From a marine bacterium B5-7 (GTDB lineage: Bacteria > Pseudomonadota > Gammaproteobacteria > Arenicellales > CAJQKF01), in NCBI GenBank assembly GCA_021604525.1, contig BQJD01000004.1, positions 140,469-204,468 on the forward strand: DNA of 64,000 bases. The letters are read 5' to 3'. The notes under the pieces were generated by a model, which ran no database searches, was not told the origin of the DNA, and saw only the letters and a program-made list of their open reading frames with translations. Positions 55,805-64,000 of this stretch are shown here, in pieces. The stretch's first letter is position 1. Every line of letters begins with the position of its first letter. Position numbers and translations under genes: made by a program.

Positions 55805-57025
55805 TCAGAATGCTTCCGCCATTTTGAAAATAGGCAGGTACATGGCGACCACGATTGTGCCGACGATACCACCCAGGATGACGATCATGATTGGCTCGAT
55901 CAAGCTGCTCATGGCATCGACAGCATCGTTGACTTCGCTCTCGAAGTAGTCGGCGGTCTTATGCAGCATGCTTTCAAGCTCGCCGGTTTCCTCGCCTGTC
56001 GCTACCATTTGCAGCACCATGGGTGGAAACAGCCTGGTTTGAGCCATGGAAGTTTCCAACGGTCGTCCCGTGCTGACCTCGCGACGAATGCGATAACAGG
56101 CGTCATAGTAAACGCGGTTACCGGTGGCACCCGCTACCGCAGCAAGGCCTTCAACCAGGGGGACACCTGCGCCGAACATGGTCGCCAGAGTGCGAGCGTA
56201 ACGGGCGATGACTGCCTTGCGTAATACCGGCCCGAAAATAGGTGCCCTTAGAACCATACGATCCAGTAAATGCTGCATTCGAGGAGATCGTTTATAAGTA
56301 GCGCGAGTGATCATGGCGAAGACAATCACTCCGAAGAAAAATATGTACCACCATTCCTGGAACCAGTGGGACACATCAATCATGGATTGGGTGAGCGTCG
56401 GAAGACCAGCACCAAAACTTGAAAACAGTTTTTCAAATTCCGGAATCACGAAAATCAGCATGATAGCAACGATGATAACGGCAACAGACAAAACCATTAT
56501 TGGATAAAACATTGCCGAACGGATTTTCCCCTTGATCTCCTCGACACGCTCAAGATACGACGCGATTTTCAGCATCAGATGGTCAAGCGTACCGGACTCT
56601 TCGCCTACCGCGACCAGGTTCACATAGAGCCGGTCGAAGTATGCGGGGTACTTGCGAATAGCAACACTGAAGGCGGTGCCGCCTTCGACATCGCGGCGAA
56701 TATTGCTCAACACCTCTCCAAGCCGAGGGTTTTCAGAACTACGTGATACGGCAGCAATGGATTGCGCGATGGGAATACCGGCGGAGATCAGCGTGGCGAT
56801 CTGGCGAGTCACCAGGGCAATGCTTTTTCCGGTGATACGCTTTGAAAAAAATGTCGATGCCTTCGGTTTTTTTCTGACACGTGCATCAGTGATGCCCTGG
56901 CGTCGGAGTAACGACTTTAAAAAGGCAGCATTGGGCGCATCCTGCTCGCCGTTAACCTTGCGTTTCCTGGAATCGAGACCCGTCCAGAGGAAGGTCTGCA
57001 GGTTTTTCTTGGGATTGGTCGCCAT
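55805..57025 (-). CDS. pilC: Type IV pilus inner-membrane platform protein PilC
   Basis: The 406-residue protein has two T2SSF domains, each with ALVTRQIATLISAGIPI-type and YARTLATMFGAGVPLVEGL-type segments, and three membrane helices. It forms the platform that links the PilB ATPase to the growing pilus. It follows pilB by 75 bases. Confidence 0.95.
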   Translation of the reverse strand: MATNPKKNLQTFLWTGLDSRKRKVNGEQDAPNAAFLKSLLRRQGITDARVRKKPKASTFFSKRITGKSIALVTRQIATLISAGIPIAQSIAAVSRSSENPRLGEVLSNIRRDVEGGTAFSVAIRKYPAYFDRLYVNLVAVGEESGTLDHLMLKIASYLERVEEIKGKIRSAMFYPIMVLSVAVIIVAIMLIFVIPEFEKLFSSFGAGLPTLTQSMIDVSHWFQEWWYIFFFGVIVFAMITRATYKRSPRMQHLLDRMVLRAPIFGPVLRKAVIARYARTLATMFGAGVPLVEGLAAVAGATGNRVYYDACYRIRREVSTGRPLETSMAQTRLFPPMVLQMVATGEETGELESMLHKTADYFESEVNDAVDAMSSLIEPIMIVILGGIVGTIVVAMYLPIFKMAEAF

Positions 57026-57100
57026 AAATTCAACTAAATGGTTTTCAGAACTCTATCACGAACCGTGGGCGTGGTTCGATTCAAATACATGTTTTCAGGT

Positions 57101-58828
57101 TTATATGTTGGTGACCCGCTCAACTTCGGCCAAACTCGTCACGCCATTAAGTACCTTGACAATACCCGCCTGTCGGAGCGTTTTTACCTTTTCTTTGCTG
57201 GCCAGTTTTTCCAGTTCATCCTGCTTTGCACCGGCCATGATCAGAGTCGACATTTCATCGCTCACCGGTAGCATCTGGAAGATACCGGTCCGCCCCCGGA
57301 ATCCGTCAGTGCAATTACCGCAGCCGACCGGATTATATAGCTCCGCTGATTGAATTTGCTCCGCAGTAAACCCTGCCTTAAGCAAAGCCGTTTCCGGTAT
57401 GTCAATCTGGCGTCTGCACGAGGTGCACAATTTGCGAATGAGTCGCTGCGCCATAATCAGGTGGACAGATGAACCAACGTTAAACGGCTCGATACCCATG
57501 TTAAGCAGACGCGATATTGTGCCGAGGGCGTCATTGGTGTGCAGAGTCGAGAGAACCAGGTGACCGGTTTGTGCGGCTTTTACCGCGATGTCTCCCGTTT
57601 CAAGGTCACGAATCTCGCCGACCATGATGATATCCGGGTCTTGACGAAGAAAGCCGCGCAGTACGCGGGCAAATCCGACGTTCGCCTTCTCGTTGATGTT
57701 CACCTGATTGATCCCGGCAAGGTGAACCTCAACCGGGTCCTCAACCGAGGAGATGTTCCGATCTATCGTATTCAGTACATTGAGCGCTGAATATAACGAG
57801 ATGGATTTACCCGAGCCGGTCGGCCCCGTGACCAGGATCATCCCGTAGGGTCGTTTAATAGCCTCTTCGTAAATCGCCAACTGGTCGGGCTCGAAGCCAA
57901 GGGTCGCAAGATCCAGTGCCATGCCGCCTGTGTCAAGAATTCGTATGACGATCTTTTCACCAAATAGCGTTGGCATGGTGCTGATACGAAAATCGATCTC
58001 GCTGGTCTTGGAAAGCCGAAGCTTCATTCGGCCATCTTGGGGAACTCGTTTCTCAGCGATATCCAATCGTGAAAGTATCTTGATTCGCGAGATTACCTGA
58101 TTTGCCATCTGCAAGGGCGGCGCAGGAATTTCATGCAGAACACCATCGACACGGTAACGGATTCGGAGCGAACGTTCGTAGGGTTCTACATGAATATCCG
58201 ATGCGCTCTGGTTGATGGCATCGAGAAACATTTTATTAACGAAGCGAACGATGGGCGTGTCGATATCGCCCTCGAGTTCTTTTTTGACTGCGCTTTCCAG
58301 TTCGTCGTCGCCGATGATATCCAGATCATCAAAGCCTTCGTCATCGAGAGTCAGTAGTGAGGTATCTGCAGCAGAGGCGACGTCGGCAATAACCTTGCCG
58401 ATCTTGTCTTGTTCAACCAGAACCAGCTCGACTGCCATGCTGGTATGAAAGCGAATGGCTTCAGGGCCGGAGTGGTCGGTGGGGTCGGCAACCGCAACGA
58501 AGATTTTCGAACCCCGTTCCTGGATTGGTACAATTTCATGATCCTGCAATACGTTGGACGGGATGGTCGTCGTTGGCAGGTACTTCTTGTCGAATGTGGA
58601 TAGATCGAAGAAGGGCAGACCATAAATCTGGCTGGCGGCCTGATATAGTTTGTGGGTGTCTATATCGTCATTAAGTGCAGCACATTTAAACGCGGTGATG
58701 CCTTTTTCGCGAGCCTCGACTTCGAGTTTTTTCGCGGCCCTCCGACTGACGATCTTCTGCTCGATGAGCATTTGCACAAGGCCGGAAAAACTCTCATCAC
58801 GACTACTGACTGTGGCGTGTTGTTGCAT
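57101..58828 (-). CDS. pilB: Type IV pilus assembly ATPase PilB
   Basis: The 575-residue protein has an N-terminal MshEN-type domain and a secretion-ATPase core: Walker A GPTGSGKS at 335-342, the Asp box VEDPVEV, Walker B IIMVGEIRDLET, and the zinc-binding CTSC / CGNC pairs. It powers pilus extension. No pilin gene lies next to it; pilA is presumably elsewhere. Confidence 0.96.
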   Translation of the reverse strand: MQQHATVSSRDESFSGLVQMLIEQKIVSRRAAKKLEVEAREKGITAFKCAALNDDIDTHKLYQAASQIYGLPFFDLSTFDKKYLPTTTIPSNVLQDHEIVPIQERGSKIFVAVADPTDHSGPEAIRFHTSMAVELVLVEQDKIGKVIADVASAADTSLLTLDDEGFDDLDIIGDDELESAVKKELEGDIDTPIVRFVNKMFLDAINQSASDIHVEPYERSLRIRYRVDGVLHEIPAPPLQMANQVISRIKILSRLDIAEKRVPQDGRMKLRLSKTSEIDFRISTMPTLFGEKIVIRILDTGGMALDLATLGFEPDQLAIYEEAIKRPYGMILVTGPTGSGKSISLYSALNVLNTIDRNISSVEDPVEVHLAGINQVNINEKANVGFARVLRGFLRQDPDIIMVGEIRDLETGDIAVKAAQTGHLVLSTLHTNDALGTISRLLNMGIEPFNVGSSVHLIMAQRLIRKLCTSCRRQIDIPETALLKAGFTAEQIQSAELYNPVGCGNCTDGFRGRTGIFQMLPVSDEMSTLIMAGAKQDELEKLASKEKVKTLRQAGIVKVLNGVTSLAEVERVTNI

Positions 58829-59084
58829 GGAATCTCTTTCGACGTTTTAAATCGGGACTTATTGCGGGTGTGTGACCTGGGTTATAGGACTGAATTAATT
58901 GATACCTTTCAAACCTGAAACTCAGCATTGAGTAAACTGTGTATTCCCCTTGCGCAATATCAGACACACGATGATACTCTGACCGAATGGCAATATAGTT
59001 ATTATGACTTTGCAAATTATAGCAAGTGCAGGGTATTCACGCACAAGTTGTTTAATTGTTCCTGCTCGATAGAAAAATTGCGGG

Positions 59085-60005
59085 ATGGAACATACAAGAG
59101 TTGAAAAGATGGCACCTGAAACCAGCTCCGCGATTGCTAATGAACAGATCGCTATTGTAATCCCGGCTAAAAATGAAGCTGAACCGCTTGCACAATTGCT
59201 CGTTGAATTACGGCGCTTGCTTACGGGTAGTGAGATTGTCGTGGTTAATGACGGTTCGACCGACCAGACCCTTGAGGTGGCGAAAGAACACGCCGATGTT
59301 GTCGTCAATCATCCCATATCCCTTGGAAACGGTGCAGCAGTCAAAGCGGGGGCGCGTGCAGCATCCCGCGAAATTCTGGTATTCATGGATGGTGATGGTC
59401 AGCATAAAGCCACTGATGTACTGCGACTTGTGGAGGCGTTGACCGATGGCAGCTACATGGTCGTTGGTGCACGTGATAAAAGTTCACACGCTAATATATT
59501 TCGAAAAGTTGCAAATGGCCTCTATAACCATCTTGCATCATATATGACAGGACAACGAATCGAAGATCTGACATCGGGGTTTCGTGCAGTTAAAAAGAAA
59601 TACTTCGACATGTTCGTAAACCTGCTTCCCAATGGATTTTCGTATCCGACCACCATAACAATGGCATTTTTCAGATCCGGGTTTCCGGTCACTTATGTCC
59701 CCATTCATGCGGAGATGCGTACGGGGAAAAGTCATGTCAAGCCGTTACGCGACGGCTCTAAATTCCTGCTCATAATCTTTCGTATCGGTTCGTTATACTC
59801 GCCACTGAAGATTTTCGTACCTGTGTCGCTGGTCATGTTTTTAATCGCCAGTGCGTACTACGGCTATACCTATGTGACGACAAGCCGCTTCACCAACATG
59901 AGCGCGTTGTTTTACATGACATCCGTTCTAACTTTTTTTATCGGACTGGTATCAGAGCAGGTAACACAACTGCTCTATTTATCGAACACATTGAAGAAAG
60001 ACTAA
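59085..60005 (+). CDS. Family 2 glycosyltransferase with C-terminal membrane helices
   Basis: The 306-residue protein has a GT-A fold: IAIVIPAKNEAEPL, VVNDGSTDQT (nucleotide-binding Asp), FMDGDGQHKA (DxD) and DLTSGFRAVKK. Two helices near the C terminus anchor it. It resembles dolichol-phosphate-mannose synthase relatives that charge a lipid carrier with a sugar. First of a plus-strand group whose gaps are 12-29 bases. Confidence 0.88.
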   Translation: MEHTRVEKMAPETSSAIANEQIAIVIPAKNEAEPLAQLLVELRRLLTGSEIVVVNDGSTDQTLEVAKEHADVVVNHPISLGNGAAVKAGARAASREILVFMDGDGQHKATDVLRLVEALTDGSYMVVGARDKSSHANIFRKVANGLYNHLASYMTGQRIEDLTSGFRAVKKKYFDMFVNLLPNGFSYPTTITMAFFRSGFPVTYVPIHAEMRTGKSHVKPLRDGSKFLLIIFRIGSLYSPLKIFVPVSLVMFLIASAYYGYTYVTTSRFTNMSALFYMTSVLTFFIGLVSEQVTQLLYLSNTLKKD

Positions 60006-60017
60006 GCGCCATTCATC

Positions 60018-61067
60018 GTGAAGGTTCTCTTCGATATCTGCCATCCGGCACATGTTCACTTCTTTCGTAACCCGATCAAGATTCTTGAAAAAGCCGGGCA
60101 CGATATTTTAGTGACCAGCCGGCAAAAAGAAATGACAACCGATCTACTCGATTCATACGATATTCCGCATATCGAGATATCACGAATGGGTAACGGTGGT
60201 CCGACCTCATTATTACGAGAACTTTGTATCCGTGACAAGAACCTGTATCAAATCGCGTGTGAATTCAAACCGTCCGTAATGGCAGCTATTGGTGGTACGT
60301 TTATATCTCATGTCGGATTTGTCCGACGAATACCAAGTGTTGTTTTTTATGATACTGAACAGGCTACGTTGCAAAATTTAATTACATATCCTTTTGCAAC
60401 GCGTGTCGTCGTTCCTGAATGTTATGACGGATGGATACCAAAAAATCGATCGAATCGTTATCCCGGATATCATGAATTGTCATATCTGCATCCCGATCGA
60501 TTTACACCGGACAGACAAATAGCACTCGATAACGGGTTGTCGTCCGACAGCCCGACCTATCTTCTGCGCACCGTATCGATGAAAGCGAATCACGACATTG
60601 GCATTGCGGGACTTGATGTTGAACTCGTTCGGAAAATTGTGGTTAGGCTGTCCGGCATGGGCAGGGTGCTGCTCTCATCGGAGTATCCACTGCCTGATGA
60701 TCTCGCAAAATATGCCTATAGCGGCGATCCACAACAAATCCATCATCTGCTGGCATTTGCCGATGGGTATGTGGGTGAGAGTGCGACGATGGCATCGGAA
60801 TGTGCCGTGCTGGGTACACCGGCGGTTTATATATCGAAATCAGGAAGAAGCTATACGGAGGATCAGGAACTAAAGTACGGACTGGTTAAAAACCTGATTG
60901 GATGTGATCGCCAGACTATCGCCGATATGATTATGAGTCTTCAGTTTCCTGCAAAGGATACACTGCATGCAGCACATGCCAGATTGCTTAAGGAAACCAT
61001 CGATGTAAGTACCTATGTCTGTAGTACCATCGATGAGCTATCTATCCGATCCGTATCCACTGCTTAA
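60018..61067 (+). CDS. DUF354-family protein, glycosyltransferase-like
   Basis: The 349-residue protein starts with the DUF354 signature VLFDICHPAHVHFFRNPI and has GGTFISHVG, YDTEQATLQN and a late GYVGESATMASECAVLGTPAVYI block that recalls GT-B fold transferases. Function is not established. The start is a GTG at 60018. These proteins are often found with asparagine-synthase-like genes in polysaccharide loci, as here. Confidence 0.85.
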   Translation: MKVLFDICHPAHVHFFRNPIKILEKAGHDILVTSRQKEMTTDLLDSYDIPHIEISRMGNGGPTSLLRELCIRDKNLYQIACEFKPSVMAAIGGTFISHVGFVRRIPSVVFYDTEQATLQNLITYPFATRVVVPECYDGWIPKNRSNRYPGYHELSYLHPDRFTPDRQIALDNGLSSDSPTYLLRTVSMKANHDIGIAGLDVELVRKIVVRLSGMGRVLLSSEYPLPDDLAKYAYSGDPQQIHHLLAFADGYVGESATMASECAVLGTPAVYISKSGRSYTEDQELKYGLVKNLIGCDRQTIADMIMSLQFPAKDTLHAAHARLLKETIDVSTYVCSTIDELSIRSVSTA

Positions 61068-61082
61068 GTCTTCATTATTTCA

Positions 61083-62936
61083 ATGTGTGGTATCACAGGG
61101 TGGTTTAGCCCCGACCCAAATGAGACACGGGACGTTGCTGGTCTCGAGCGAATGGTACGCTCCCTTGATCACCGCGGACCTGACGGTAGCGGTAAGCTGA
61201 TCAAACCCCATGCCGCACTTGGACATACCAGGCTGGCCATAATAGATCCACAGGCAGGTCAGCAACCGATGAGTTATCTCGGTCGTTATCACATCGTTTT
61301 TAACGGCGTTATATATAATTATCGTGAGCTTAGAGACGATCTCCTAAAACGGGGATATAGCTTTTCGACGCACTCGGATACGGAAGTCATACCCGCGTTA
61401 TATGATGCTTATGGACTAGACGCTTTCTCAAAATTACGCGGCATGTTCGCTATTGCGCTATGGGACAGCGCACATAAAAAAGCTCTGTTGGTAAGAGATT
61501 CCGTGGGGATCAAGCCCTTGTTTTTCAGGTTCACTGAAAATCATGAAATGGAGTTTGCATCCGAAGCCAAGGCGATACTTGCCCGACAAGAGGAACGGGC
61601 TGTCCTGAATATTGAAGCATTGCATCTGTTGATGAACTTCAGATATGTACAGGATAGTCAGAGTCTTTTTGCTGGCATACATCAAGTTAAACCCGGCACG
61701 GTCATGATCTGGTCCATTCACTCAGACCCCGTGGTTCGAACATTTAGTGGGCCCGTTACCTCCAACAGTGATAACACACTGGAATCTCTTCAAGATGCAG
61801 TTAATTGTCATCTTGAATCAGACGTTCCTGTGTCGGCCTATCTTTCCGGTGGAATCGACTCGGCAACAATATGTGCGTTGGCGTCGCGCAGCAGTAGTAA
61901 GGCAATTGAAACATATACTCTTGATATCGGTGACGACCCGAATGAGGCCAGCAATGCGGCGCGATCTGCAAGTCTGCTTGGATTATCAAATACTCAACTT
62001 CAATGGAAACCGGAATCGTCGGACTTAAGAAACCTGGTCTATCATCTTGAAGCGCCAAAAATTAATTCATTCCAGGTATTCCAGTTAACTCGTGAAGTTT
62101 CAAAACACAAAAAAGTGGTTTTATCCGGTCTCGGTGGAGACGAGCTATTTTATGGCTACAATGCGCATCGAATTATTCGCGAACTTGCACGCGCATCCAG
62201 GGTTTTACCTCAACGACTGACAGAAATGCTCGGTGCCGGCGCTGCGGGACTTGCTGCCGTATCGAGTCGAGCGGACTGGAGTGAATCAGAGCGCGCAATG
62301 CGTATGTTACAGAACGTTGGCAGTTGGTCGACGGTGTACGGGATATTGAGAAATGTCTGGGACTCGACCGACATGCGGCGAAAAATATACGGCCCCAGAA
62401 TGCTTGATGAAAATCCGATCAATGCCTTCGAACATCTGGAATCGGCATGGCCAAAGAACAAAGATCCACTTTCCGCCATGTTGCAGTTTGAGTGGGACAA
62501 CAAATTGGTCAATGATTTGCTGTGGCAGGAAGACCGTTGCAGCATGGCCTTCGGGCTGGAAGTCCGCGTGCCGTTTCTTGATACGTGTTTCGTTAATCAT
62601 GCATTAACGATTCGGGCCAAGAGAGACATGAGCCGCATGTCTCTCAAATCCTATTTTAAAGATGCGGTTTCAACCTTGTTACCAGCGGAGATTATTGACA
62701 GGAAGAAAAGTGGCTTTCAGGTGGATGCCCCGACATTCTTTAACACCTATCTTGGTGCAATGGCCGATGAGTATCTGGACTCGACCAGAATCGCAAGAAC
62801 CGGTTTGTTTAATCCAACATTTATCAATGATGTTAGAAAATTGCCAATGGAAAAAAAATACCGATGGCACTACTTCATCCTGTACCTGATGATCTGTGCC
62901 GAGATACTGGTCGAACGGTTTGAACACAAGTCATAG
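61083..62936 (+). CDS. Asparagine-synthase-like glutamine amidotransferase
   Basis: The 617-residue protein has an N-terminal Ntn glutaminase domain with Cys2 (MCGITGWF) and DHRGPDG, and a C-terminal synthetase domain with the ATP-loop SGGIDSATI and SGLGGDELFYGY. In polysaccharide clusters such proteins amidate sugar acids rather than make asparagine; the context here favours that, but AsnB activity is not excluded. Confidence 0.88.
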   Translation: MCGITGWFSPDPNETRDVAGLERMVRSLDHRGPDGSGKLIKPHAALGHTRLAIIDPQAGQQPMSYLGRYHIVFNGVIYNYRELRDDLLKRGYSFSTHSDTEVIPALYDAYGLDAFSKLRGMFAIALWDSAHKKALLVRDSVGIKPLFFRFTENHEMEFASEAKAILARQEERAVLNIEALHLLMNFRYVQDSQSLFAGIHQVKPGTVMIWSIHSDPVVRTFSGPVTSNSDNTLESLQDAVNCHLESDVPVSAYLSGGIDSATICALASRSSSKAIETYTLDIGDDPNEASNAARSASLLGLSNTQLQWKPESSDLRNLVYHLEAPKINSFQVFQLTREVSKHKKVVLSGLGGDELFYGYNAHRIIRELARASRVLPQRLTEMLGAGAAGLAAVSSRADWSESERAMRMLQNVGSWSTVYGILRNVWDSTDMRRKIYGPRMLDENPINAFEHLESAWPKNKDPLSAMLQFEWDNKLVNDLLWQEDRCSMAFGLEVRVPFLDTCFVNHALTIRAKRDMSRMSLKSYFKDAVSTLLPAEIIDRKKSGFQVDAPTFFNTYLGAMADEYLDSTRIARTGLFNPTFINDVRKLPMEKKYRWHYFILYLMICAEILVERFEHKS

Positions 62937-62965
62937 ATTCACATCATGGAAACTGGTCTGATTAA

Positions 62966-64000
62966 ATGAACTCCATCACGTGTGAAGAGATAGAGAAAGT
63001 CATCAACGCGACCCTGGCATGGAGTGAGAGGGAGAACTGGAAGGGCTGGAACAAGCATGACGGCTTGAACTCGCCAATACTGGCTCGCACGATGGGCTGG
63101 AGTAAGGTAACAAGACTCATCGCCATCCAGGGTGTCATGCGATTTCCGGTGAACGTACGGCCCTTATTGCTGGCACCAAAAACCTATAACCCCAAAGGTC
63201 TGGCACTATTCATTCAGGCGTTTATCAACCGGTACAGATACTCGAACAATGAAGAAGATCTAACTAAAGCTGAAAATCTGGCAGACCTGGTGATATCGTT
63301 AAGCTCTCGGGGACAATGGTCGGGGAGTTGTTGGGGTTATCACTATCCTTGGCAGGATCCGGGATTTTATGCGCCTGCAAACACACCAAACGCAGTGGTC
63401 TCATCGTTTGTTTGTGAAGCACTACTCGATCTATTCGAAGTGACGGGAAACGATAGATACCTTGAGATTGTTGCCTCCGCTATAAATTTCTTCAAGAATG
63501 ATCTCACTATCCTTAAAGATACCGGTGAAGAATTGTGTCTTGGTTATATGCCGATGCCAATGTCCATGCGAGTCATGGATGTGAGTATTCTGATTGGTTC
63601 GGTGCTCGCAAGGTTCGACAAATTGTCGAATCAATCAACCAATAGCAGTGATGCAAAACGACTTGTTACTTACGTGGTCAACAGGCAGACAGATTACGGC
63701 GCATGGTTTTATACCGATCCAGCCCATGATTCCCACATTACCCATGATAATTACCATACAGGATTTATTCTCGATGCCCTGGACCGATATATGAAAGCAT
63801 CGGGTGATCTCAATGCACAGGAAAGCTACGCAAAAGGTCTTCTGTTTTACAAGGATAATCTGTTTAACGAAGATGGCTCACCGCGATGGATGCACGATAA
63901 AGACTATCCTCATGACATCCATGGCGCAGCGCAGGGAATTTTGACCTTCTCGAGGCATGGTGATGAATTTCCGGACATGGCAGAAAAGATTGCCTCTTGG
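62966..64000 (+). CDS. Partial gene, probable helical-barrel protein of a polysaccharide cluster
   Basis: An open frame of 345 codons runs from the ATG at 62966 off the window end; it is real although no stop is seen. It begins MNSITCEEIEKVINATLAW and carries Trp/Gly-rich segments (GQWSGSCWGYHYPWQDPGF, THDNYHTGFILDALDRYM) and paired helices, like alpha-alpha barrel glycosidases and lyases. I cannot name its function. It follows the amidotransferase by 29 bases and is likely in the same operon. Confidence 0.75.
   Translation, partial: MNSITCEEIEKVINATLAWSERENWKGWNKHDGLNSPILARTMGWSKVTRLIAIQGVMRFPVNVRPLLLAPKTYNPKGLALFIQAFINRYRYSNNEEDLTKAENLADLVISLSSRGQWSGSCWGYHYPWQDPGFYAPANTPNAVVSSFVCEALLDLFEVTGNDRYLEIVASAINFFKNDLTILKDTGEELCLGYMPMPMSMRVMDVSILIGSVLARFDKLSNQSTNSSDAKRLVTYVVNRQTDYGAWFYTDPAHDSHITHDNYHTGFILDALDRYMKASGDLNAQESYAKGLLFYKDNLFNEDGSPRWMHDKDYPHDIHGAAQGILTFSRHGDEFPDMAEKIASW

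Noticed and set aside
55720..55872. Longer pilD start
   Set aside because: The added residues are polar and unlike PilD, whose first membrane helix begins just after Met at 55719.

Overview
The window looks like an ordinary stretch of a gammaproteobacterial chromosome carrying two or three accessory insertions. Four conserved gene orders support this: miaB-phoH-ybeY-corC-lnt; rpe-gph-trpE; dciA-M23 peptidase-secA-argJ-mutT with coaE-pilD-pilC-pilB; and an iscR-sufBCDS operon. Coding is dense, gaps are short and mid-GC. I see no rRNA, tRNA, CRISPR array, transposase or integrase. The genus cannot be named from what is visible. A phasin gene suggests polyhydroxyalkanoate storage.

Layout. 1-3.0 kb: two tandem flavin/iron-sulfur oxidoreductases of the trimethylamine dehydrogenase / dienoyl-CoA reductase class, the first cut by the window edge. 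3.0-4.85 kb (minus): VOC protein, a phasin with a histone-like N-terminal tail, and an HU-type protein with a lysine-rich extension. 5.4-11.6 kb: iscR-sufB-sufC-sufD-sufS-sufT and a small Rieske protein, an Fe-S assembly operon with no SufA, SufE or SufU. 11.7-14.3 kb (minus): an AlgJ/AlgX-like and MBOAT pair for polysaccharide O-acetylation. 14.5-20.0 kb: miaB, phoH, ybeY, corC, lnt. 20.0-21.2 kb (minus): a small insertion with a methyltransferase and a 53-residue ORF. 21.4-27.1 kb: mgtE (minus), a cytosolic 5'-nucleotidase, rpe, gph, trpE.

27.2-40.3 kb is the most unusual part. A 13-kb, all-plus-strand catabolic island lies between trpE and trpG. It encodes an NTF2-like protein, a LacI-family regulator with two tandem operators over its promoter, a three-part TRAP transporter with a Tat-exported binding protein, a fused E1 alpha-beta 2-oxoacid/acetoin-type dehydrogenase, a VOC protein, a short-chain dehydrogenase, a beta-hydroxyacid dehydrogenase resembling sulfolactaldehyde reductase (YihU), a lipoyl/E3-binding/hydrolase E2-like protein, a small membrane protein, an FAD monooxygenase and a cupin. 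Together they suggest uptake of an acidic compound, redox steps, and thiamine-diphosphate-dependent C-C cleavage to an acyl-CoA. The substrate is unknown.

40.6-48 kb: trpG and trpC directly adjacent with no trpD, then an OsmC protein, an AI-2E/PerM-family membrane protein, cyclopropane fatty acid synthase, a DUF2007 zinc-ribbon protein and PBP1b. 48.1-58.8 kb: dciA, M23 peptidase, secA, argJ, mutT, coaE and the type IV pilus genes pilD, pilC, pilB. 59.1 kb to the end: start of a probable surface-polysaccharide cluster (GT2 glycosyltransferase, DUF354 protein, asparagine-synthase-like amidotransferase, and an unrecognised, probably alpha-helical-barrel protein running off the edge).
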